Below are positions 14,763-20,445 of a DNA stretch of 20,445 nt, piece by piece. The first letter of the stretch is position 1, and every line of letters starts with the position of its first letter. This stretch comes from Rhizobiales bacterium TMED168 (GTDB lineage Bacteria; Pseudomonadota; Alphaproteobacteria; MED-G09), in the NCBI GenBank assembly GCA_002170885.2, contig NHHR02000014.1, positions 3,084 to 23,528 on the forward strand. Reading direction: 5' to 3'. The notes under the pieces were generated by a model that did not search any database, was not told the DNA's origin, and worked only from the letters and a program-made list of their open reading frames with translations. The translations under genes were made by a program, and so were the position numbers.

Positions 14763-16049
14763 ATGGATAAACAAAAAATTTTTTCAAATCTTAATTTATT
14801 TAAAGGAGATAATGACACTTTATGTGAAAATGCTTCAATTTGGATTGATGGAAATATTATTAAATATGCTGGACCAAGTTCTGAGTTTACAAATACATCA
14901 CATAACATTGAAAGAATAGATTTAGGCGGAAAGACAGTAATACCTGGCATGACTGAATCTCATGCCCATATATCATACACAAATAATGGGCCTCTTGAGT
15001 TAGATAAAACGCCAATTGAGGAGGCGATGATAAAAACAGTAGATAATGCACGTATTATGTTGGGCTCAGGTTTTACTTCTGCAATTAGTTTTGGCTCTGT
15101 CCATAGAATTGATGTATTTTTAAGAGATGCAATTAATAGCGGTCAAATTCCTGGTCCCCGTTTGTTGGCTGGTGGAAGAGATATTTGCGCTATTGGTGGG
15201 AATGCTGATACTTACCCTGATCATGCAAAACCTCAAACAGAGGGTCTTGCAATGGTTACAGATGGACCATGGGAGATAAGGAAAGCAGTTAGAACTCTTT
15301 GGAAAAATGGAGTCGATGTTGTAAAAGTAATGATTGATGGAGAATTAATCTCTATTCAAGGAAGGCCTGGTGATCTTGGATATAAGGATGAAGAAGTAGA
15401 AGCCCTGGTAGATGAGGCACACAGAAAAAAAATGAAAGTGGCTTGTCATGCTAGATCTGCTGAAGCAGTTAAGCAGGCAGTTAGAAGCGGCATCGATTTT
15501 ATTGGGCATGCTAATTATATTGATAATGAAGCTTTAGATCTTTTAATAGAGAATAAAGATAAAGTATATGTTGGGCCCGCTATTGCCTGGGAAATAGCTT
15601 TTTTAGAGAACTCTGAAAAAATGGGTTATTCAAAAGATAGTAAAGAAGTTATTGAATATCAAAAAGAAGTTGAGTCCACAATTTCATCCTATAAAAAAAT
15701 GAAGAAAGCCGGAATTAAAATACTTGTAGGTGGCGATTATGGTTTAGATATTGCACCACACGGAACATATGCTAAAGATCTTGAACATTATGTGAATTTA
15801 TTTGGTTTTTCAAATGCTGATGCACTTCATGCTGCAACCAGTCTTGGAGGTGAGGCAATGGACGATAATGGTTCATTAGGGACTCTTGAAGAGGGTAAAT
15901 TAGCTGACTTAGTTATAATTGATGGAAACCCACTTGAAGATATAACTATTTTACAAAATCATGAAAAAATTAAAGCTGTTATGAAAGACGGAATTATCTA
16001 TCAAGGTTTAACTAGTAATATAAATCCGTATATAAATGAAAAACTATAA
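14763..16049 (+). CDS. Amidohydrolase family 1, imidazolonepropionase/prolidase-like
   Basis: 428 residues: an N-terminal composite beta-sandwich, then the catalytic barrel. The full binuclear metal set is visible: His67 and His69 (ESHAHI), Lys188 (DVVKVMIDGE, probable carboxylated bridge), His229, His249 and Asp325 (VGGDYGLD). The C-terminal sequence GSLGTLEEGKLADLVIIDGNPL is typical of the group. Known relatives hydrolyse cyclic amides or peptide-like bonds, and many such genes are annotated only as amidohydrolase. The ATG at 14763 follows AAGGA, 9 nt after the previous gene. It ends the plus-strand run, converging with the P450 gene with a 2-nt gap and no visible terminator. It may act on an amide- or lactam-containing intermediate. 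Confidence 0.87.
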   Translation: MDKQKIFSNLNLFKGDNDTLCENASIWIDGNIIKYAGPSSEFTNTSHNIERIDLGGKTVIPGMTESHAHISYTNNGPLELDKTPIEEAMIKTVDNARIMLGSGFTSAISFGSVHRIDVFLRDAINSGQIPGPRLLAGGRDICAIGGNADTYPDHAKPQTEGLAMVTDGPWEIRKAVRTLWKNGVDVVKVMIDGELISIQGRPGDLGYKDEEVEALVDEAHRKKMKVACHARSAEAVKQAVRSGIDFIGHANYIDNEALDLLIENKDKVYVGPAIAWEIAFLENSEKMGYSKDSKEVIEYQKEVESTISSYKKMKKAGIKILVGGDYGLDIAPHGTYAKDLEHYVNLFGFSNADALHAATSLGGEAMDDNGSLGTLEEGKLADLVIIDGNPLEDITILQNHEKIKAVMKDGIIYQGLTSNINPYINEKL

Positions 16050-16051
16050 AC

Positions 16052-17293
16052 TTACCTCTTTTCAAACTTTATATCTAAACTAGCCATAGGCATAAAAAAC
16101 ATACTGAAATTATGAACTGGCTCTGATATTGGCTTTTGGAGAGTGATATTTTTTAACCTTTTAACTAAAAATTTAAAAGAACTAATCATTTCTTGCCTAC
16201 CCAATAAAGCCCCCGGACAATGATGAACTCCTGAACCAAAAGCTAAATGAGCACCTACTCCCTTTCGGTCCAATTCAAAACTATGAGGGCAAGAAAACTT
16301 CTCTTCGTCTCTATTTGCTGGTCCATAACCCATCAAAACAACAGATCCTTCTGGTATGATAGTTCCAGATACATCAACATCTTTCGTTGTTTGCCTTATT
16401 AAAAATTGCACTGGGCTCTCCCACCTTAAAACTTCTTCTATAAAAGGCTTTATTAGGTTTTCATCTTTGTATAATTTTTCTACAAGTTCAGGAAATCTAA
16501 TTAGTGTCCACATTCCATGATTAATTGCACTTTGAGTTGTTTCAAATCCACCAGTAATTAATTGATGCATTAAATTCTGTAATTCATGCATACTAAGAGC
16601 CTCTTCATCGTCACCATGAGCATGAACTAAAGCTGACATTAAATCTTCTTTTGGATTTTTCCTTCTGTCTTCAAACACATCAGCCAAAAATAATTGAGCT
16701 TCAAGCTCCGTTTCAGAGTCTCTTCTTACGTCCTCCTCAGTGGCAATTGCAGATCGTGTAGCTCCAAGCATTGAGTCTGCCCACTTCTTAAATGTTGCAA
16801 CATCTTTTCTATTTAAGCCTAGTTGCTCAGCAATAATTATACCGGGCATTGGCATTGCAAATTCGTTATTGAAGTCACATTTACCTTTATCAATAAATTC
16901 ATCAATTAATTGATCAACAACTTCGTCAATATAAGGAGTCATTTCTACAACTCTTTTTTTGGTAAATACTCTATCAACTAATTTTCTATAACGGGCGTGT
17001 GTTGGTGGATCTGTTCTTTGGAGAGTTTGAACATGTTCCCAACCACCTCCATCAGTTAGAATTGATTGGTGTAAATCAGCAAAAGGACCCCTTTGGGCTA
17101 ATTTTACATCCGAACTAAAGGTTTGATAGTCTTTTAATGCATTCCTAATATCGTCATATTTCGTTATCATATACATTCCTAGTTCAGGAATTTGATAGAC
17201 AGGCTTTTCTTTATGAAGCAATTTATAAAATTCAAATGGATTACTATTTATTATTGGATCTAGAAAACTATATTTTTCATGATTATTATTCAT
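16052..17293 (-). CDS. Cytochrome P450
   Basis: 413 residues, a soluble bacterial-type P450 without membrane anchor. The I-helix motif is GGFETT (248-253), ExxR is EVLR (287-290), and the heme-binding loop is FGSGVHHCPG with Cys359. The start is ATG at 17293, because AGAGGT lies 9 nt upstream; a longer reading to 17368 would overlap the NmrA-type gene and add a nonconserved stretch. Such P450s insert one oxygen into terpenoid, steroid, fatty-acid or aromatic substrates, with electrons from a ferredoxin and reductase. Neither partner is encoded nearby. It is the third gene of the minus-strand run that begins with the KstD-like dehydrogenase, which suggests a shared hydrophobic cyclic substrate, by inference. 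Confidence 0.93.
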   Translation of the reverse strand: MNNNHEKYSFLDPIINSNPFEFYKLLHKEKPVYQIPELGMYMITKYDDIRNALKDYQTFSSDVKLAQRGPFADLHQSILTDGGGWEHVQTLQRTDPPTHARYRKLVDRVFTKKRVVEMTPYIDEVVDQLIDEFIDKGKCDFNNEFAMPMPGIIIAEQLGLNRKDVATFKKWADSMLGATRSAIATEEDVRRDSETELEAQLFLADVFEDRRKNPKEDLMSALVHAHGDDEEALSMHELQNLMHQLITGGFETTQSAINHGMWTLIRFPELVEKLYKDENLIKPFIEEVLRWESPVQFLIRQTTKDVDVSGTIIPEGSVVLMGYGPANRDEEKFSCPHSFELDRKGVGAHLAFGSGVHHCPGALLGRQEMISSFKFLVKRLKNITLQKPISEPVHNFSMFFMPMASLDIKFEKR

Positions 17294-17309
17294 TATATAA
17301 AACCTCTTT

Positions 17310-18218
17310 TTAAACTTTATCCCAATTATGCTGATTAATCCAATCCTCAAAATATGTAGGAGTAACATTAAGTAATTTATAGGCTGGCGCCATATCTATT
17401 GCTAAAGGTGATGGGTCTTGCTCATTATACCAGTTATAAAAAGCTGCCATACCTCCGTAAATTGAGACATCCTCATACTCTTCAGAACCAGTGACAAGCT
17501 TACTCATTGCACCAGCAAAATTCTTTGGGTCTAAACTTTTAAATTTAATTTCTCTATTAAGTGCTCTAGAAAATCTCTCAGCAACTTGATCTCCTAATAA
17601 AATTTCAGGACCGCCTATATAAATTTTGTTTGCTTTTACTGAACTGTTTGATAAAGCAGCAACCATAAACTTAGCTACATCATTCAAACATACCCAAGAA
17701 ATTTTTAAATCAGGAGAACATGGATAAGCGAATATATCATTATTAGTTATAGATGGCTTTGACCAAAAACGAGTTAGATTATCCATAAATACCATTGAAC
17801 GAATTACAGCATAATCCATGCCACTTTTTTCCATGGCTTTTTCTATTGCACGTCTTCCATCGTGAGCTTCTAAGCCATTATCAAAAGGAGCTACATAACA
17901 ACTAGTATTAAATACGATCTTCTTTATACCTGCATCAGCTGCGGCATTTGTAATATTTTCTCCCCATATTTTTGCAACTTTCTTATCAAAAACAAATGGT
18001 AAATTCATTGCTATACCATCAATATCTTCTGAAGCGATTCTTAAAGAATTTATATCAAAAAGATCAGCCTTTACTGTATCGACATTCTCAGAATTGTAAG
18101 TCTCAAAGTCATTTGGATTTCTACTTACGGCCCTTACTTTATAGCCATGTCTTAATAATTCATCAATTAATGGCAGCCCTTGATCTCCAGTAGCTCCATA
18201 TACAAGTATCCTATTCAC
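17310..18218 (-). CDS. NmrA-like NAD(P)-binding protein (atypical SDR)
   Basis: 302 residues with an N-terminal Rossmann fold: RILVYGATGDQG (3-14) is the NAD(P) glycine motif, followed by VRAVSRN, the usual cofactor-discriminating strand. The rest, with AAADAGIKKIVFNTS and a C-terminal substrate domain, fits the NmrA/isoflavone-reductase-like atypical SDRs. These may be reductases or redox sensors. The start is GTG at 18218, with GAGGA about 6 nt upstream, overlapping the FAD gene by 8 nt. The stop is 16 nt before the P450 start, so the three genes form one transcript. A reductase role in the cluster's pathway is likely; the substrate is unknown. Confidence 0.85.
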   Translation of the reverse strand: MNRILVYGATGDQGLPLIDELLRHGYKVRAVSRNPNDFETYNSENVDTVKADLFDINSLRIASEDIDGIAMNLPFVFDKKVAKIWGENITNAAADAGIKKIVFNTSCYVAPFDNGLEAHDGRRAIEKAMEKSGMDYAVIRSMVFMDNLTRFWSKPSITNNDIFAYPCSPDLKISWVCLNDVAKFMVAALSNSSVKANKIYIGGPEILLGDQVAERFSRALNREIKFKSLDPKNFAGAMSKLVTGSEEYEDVSIYGGMAAFYNWYNEQDPSPLAIDMAPAYKLLNVTPTYFEDWINQHNWDKV

Positions 18219-19857
18219 TAATTTCCTCAGAGTTTAAAAAATTGTTTCCAGCAGCATGTTTACCAGCCAAAAAACCATAAGTAAGTGCAGGTCCTAATGT
18301 ACCCCCAGCACCAGCATAAACAGAACCAGTACTTCCGGCCATAGCATTACCAACTGTATATAAACCTTCAATAATTTCTCCTGAGGCTGACAAAACTCTC
18401 CCAGATGAGTCTGTTGTAGCGCCCCCATTTGTTCCTAATGCCCCAATATTAATTTCAACTGCATAATAAGGAGCCTTATTAAGTTTACCTAGAGTTGAAA
18501 AAACACCTTCTTGAGATCTATCACCATAAAAAGAGTCATAATCACTTTTACCTCTTGAGAACTCTTTGTCTGACCCTTGATCAACATAATTATTAAAGTT
18601 TTTTATTGTTTCACTAAAATTTTTAACATTAATATCTAGTTTTTTTGCTAGTTGATCTATGGTGTCACCACTTAGCATCCAATCAGGTGCTGTAGTGCCA
18701 GGCATAACGGCTGCAAATGAATATTTATCTTTAAAGTTTGAGTCAAAAATTATCCATGCTGGCAAATTTGGATATCCATATTGATTAGGATCAAAAAAAT
18801 GAAATGCACCTGCTAGAGCAGAATAATTAGTTGCTTCATTGCAAAATCTCTTACCTGATTTATTTACCATTATTGAATGAGGAAGAGTTCTTTCAATTAG
18901 AACTGGTGATGACATTTGTCCGCCCTCTGACCATTGATCATCTGGAATTGAAAGTACTGGTGACCACCAAGCGCTTGTCATATTCCCTAAACCAGCTCCA
19001 ACTTCCTGAGCAAGAATTAATCCATCACCATCGTTACCAGGGGGAGAGGCAGGAGCATTTAAAGGGCCTCGTAAAAAAGTACTAACAAGGTCTTTATTCC
19101 ATTCAAAGCCACCAGTCGCTATAATTACACCCCGACGGGCAGTTATTCTTTCAATCTTATTATCAACTTCTATTTCAATTCCTGCGACTCTGTTTCCTTC
19201 TTTAATTAATCTTTTAGTAATTGTATTTAGTTTTGGTTCTATGTCTCTATCAAGACAACCTTTTAAAAGAGCACCAACTAATGCTTGCCCAAAACCTCTA
19301 GAGTCTCTCGCAATACGCTCAGACATTACATCATCTGCGACAATACCTGTACCTCCTCCAAGAGGTGTTTCACCTAAAGTCATTGGAAGAGGAGAACCAT
19401 TATTTCGAATTTTATTTGCCCATTTACCTAAAATTGAGTAATCGAATAAATTATTATCTAAAGCTCTACCTCCACCTTTTATTGCACCAGGTCGGTCAAG
19501 GTAATAGTCAGGGTAACCCTCTAAAATTGAAAATTTCGCATCTGTTTTGTTCTCAAGAAAATCTAATGCCTCAGAACAATTATCAATAAATGCCTCCAGT
19601 AACTTTAAATTAATATCACCATGCGATAAGGACATAAAATAATCAATTGCTTTGTTCCTATCATCGTTAATACCTTTTGCTTTCATGTGGCTGTTCATAG
19701 GTGCCCATATGATACCCCCAGAAACACCAGCAGTTCCTCCTACTAATGACTGCTTCTCGAAAAGACCTACAGAGGATCCATTTTCATAAGCTGTTATCGC
19801 AGACATCATCCCACTAGCACCCGAACCTAAAATTACAACATCAAATTCTTTATCCAT
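18211..19857 (-). CDS. FAD-dependent dehydrogenase, 3-ketosteroid delta-1-dehydrogenase (KstD)-like
   Basis: 548 residues of the FAD_binding_2 (fumarate-reductase/KstD) type. The dinucleotide motif GSGASG is at 11-16, followed by Glu34 for ribose binding. Residues resembling the KstD active site are visible: tyrosines at 118-119 (DYYLDRPG), Tyr345 (CNEATNY), and Tyr514 with Gly518 in VYAGAGGTLGPALT. In characterised KstD enzymes, three tyrosines and this glycine carry out 1,2-dehydrogenation next to a ketone. The ring substrate need not be a steroid. The ATG at 19857 follows AGGAGATTTTC, a good ribosome site. First gene of the run with the NmrA-type protein and P450. A general flavin dehydrogenase of the same superfamily remains possible. 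Confidence 0.87.
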   Translation of the reverse strand: MDKEFDVVILGSGASGMMSAITAYENGSSVGLFEKQSLVGGTAGVSGGIIWAPMNSHMKAKGINDDRNKAIDYFMSLSHGDINLKLLEAFIDNCSEALDFLENKTDAKFSILEGYPDYYLDRPGAIKGGGRALDNNLFDYSILGKWANKIRNNGSPLPMTLGETPLGGGTGIVADDVMSERIARDSRGFGQALVGALLKGCLDRDIEPKLNTITKRLIKEGNRVAGIEIEVDNKIERITARRGVIIATGGFEWNKDLVSTFLRGPLNAPASPPGNDGDGLILAQEVGAGLGNMTSAWWSPVLSIPDDQWSEGGQMSSPVLIERTLPHSIMVNKSGKRFCNEATNYSALAGAFHFFDPNQYGYPNLPAWIIFDSNFKDKYSFAAVMPGTTAPDWMLSGDTIDQLAKKLDINVKNFSETIKNFNNYVDQGSDKEFSRGKSDYDSFYGDRSQEGVFSTLGKLNKAPYYAVEINIGALGTNGGATTDSSGRVLSASGEIIEGLYTVGNAMAGSTGSVYAGAGGTLGPALTYGFLAGKHAAGNNFLNSEEISE

Positions 19858-19897
19858 TGAAAATCTCCTAAAACAATATTAATAAAAAAAATTTATT

Positions 19898-19922
19898 ATA
19901 TCTAGATAAAAAAATTAGATAT
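19898..19922. promoter_or_regulatory. Inverted repeat in the divergent FAD/SDR promoter region, candidate operator
   Basis: ATATCTA (19898-19904) and TAGATAT (19916-19922) form a perfect 7-bp inverted repeat with an 11-nt spacer. The left arm also contains the palindrome ATCTAGAT (19900-19907). It is centred in the 130-nt spacer between the divergent FAD dehydrogenase and SDR genes, where a shared regulator would bind. No regulator gene is in the window, and AT-rich DNA makes such repeats fairly easy to find by chance. Confidence 0.35.
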
Positions 19923-19987
19923 TTATTTTGAAATTTTTAATAAATTACTTAATCTAAAATTATATTTTTAATGTTTGGGGTGAGTTT

Positions 19988-20445
19988 ATGGATTTAGGTA
20001 TCAGGGGTAAAAAAGCAATTATTAATGGTGGAAGTGCTGGTATGGGTAAAGGCAGTGCTATAGCACTTGCAAGAGAAGGTGCTGACCTAGTTATATCATC
20101 TCGTGGAAAAGAGAGACTTGAAAATACTTGTGAAGAAATAAGAAAAGAAACTGGTGTAAAAGTTACCGCAATAGCGGCTGATCACAGTACTGATGAAGGT
20201 AGAGAAAAAATTATTACTGCATGTCCTAACCCAGATATTTTAGTAGGAACATGTACCCCACCCAAACCTACTCCTGAATATGAAAGCATATCTCCGGATG
20301 ATTGGAGGCAAACATTAGAGGTTTCACTTTTAAGTCCAGTTTCATTTATGAAAGAATTAATTCCCGGAATGGTAAAAAGAAAATGGGGAAGGATAGTTAA
20401 TATTGGAACAGGAGCTGCAAAAACACCAGCTGAAGTAAGAATTTT
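19988..20445 (+). CDS. Short-chain dehydrogenase/reductase, 3' end cut off by the window
   Basis: About 152 residues are visible, open to the window end. The start is ATG at 19988, with the strong ribosome site GGGGTGAG just upstream. The N-terminus MDLGIRGKKAIINGGSAGMG contains the classical SDR cofactor motif (GGSAGMG), and the fold continues normally to RKWGRIVNIGTG. The usual NNAG motif is replaced by VGTCTPP, and the strand that normally ends in the catalytic Ser reads NIGTGAAKTP, so this is a divergent member. The catalytic YxxxK region lies beyond the window. It is divergent from the KstD-like gene, sharing a 130-nt regulatory spacer. A hydroxyl or ketone redox step in the same pathway is likely. 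Confidence 0.9.
   Translation, partial: MDLGIRGKKAIINGGSAGMGKGSAIALAREGADLVISSRGKERLENTCEEIRKETGVKVTAIAADHSTDEGREKIITACPNPDILVGTCTPPKPTPEYESISPDDWRQTLEVSLLSPVSFMKELIPGMVKRKWGRIVNIGTGAAKTPAEVRI

Noticed and set aside
17294..17368. Upstream extension of the P450 gene to 17368
   Set aside because: It overlaps the NmrA-type gene, encodes a nonconserved hydrophobic stretch, and the ATG at 17293 has its own AGAGGT ribosome site.

Overview
The window is visibly AT-rich, gene-dense DNA that uses the standard bacterial code. It looks like a chromosomal piece of a streamlined, probably marine, alphaproteobacterium. The gene order dnaX-recR-def-fmt-truA and the pair kdsB-pheA divergent from a membrane-anchored cytochrome c of the CycM type both point to Alphaproteobacteria. 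The genus cannot be named from sequence alone. No tRNA, rRNA, CRISPR array or mobile element was seen, and no stretch over 300 bases lacks a gene.

Region 1 (1-5940) is housekeeping. The minus strand carries dnaX, recR, def, fmt and the 5' part of truA, tightly packed and partly overlapping; no ybaB lies between dnaX and recR. Divergent from dnaX is nudC (NADH pyrophosphatase), followed by a small GFA/CENP-V-type zinc protein.

Region 2 (5952-11372) holds, on the minus strand, kdsB, pheA, an ammonium transporter (amt) and a Rieske oxygenase. kdsB is split by a one-base frameshift at an A6 run. Divergent from kdsB is a cytochrome c whose heme domain is separated from its membrane anchor by a duplicated, coiled-coil-like segment.

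Region 3 (11471-20445) is a compact accessory catabolic cluster. A plus-strand run encodes a second Rieske oxygenase, a SnoaL/NTF2-like protein, an ABM-type monooxygenase, an ACMSD-type amidohydrolase and an imidazolonepropionase-like amidohydrolase. It meets, tail to tail with a 2-nt gap, a minus-strand run encoding a KstD-like FAD dehydrogenase, an NmrA-type NAD(P)-binding protein and a cytochrome P450. A short-chain dehydrogenase starts divergently from the FAD gene and runs off the window. Together these look like an oxidative route for a cyclic substrate (aromatic, terpenoid or steroid-like). The substrate is unknown, and the redox partners for the Rieske and P450 enzymes are not in the window.

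The items most worth a second look are: the unidentified catabolic cluster; three A9 runs in dnaX, the first placed where slippage would make a gamma-like short form; loss of the DnaX zinc cysteines; the kdsB frameshift at a heptamer of slippery type; and the cytochrome c tether.
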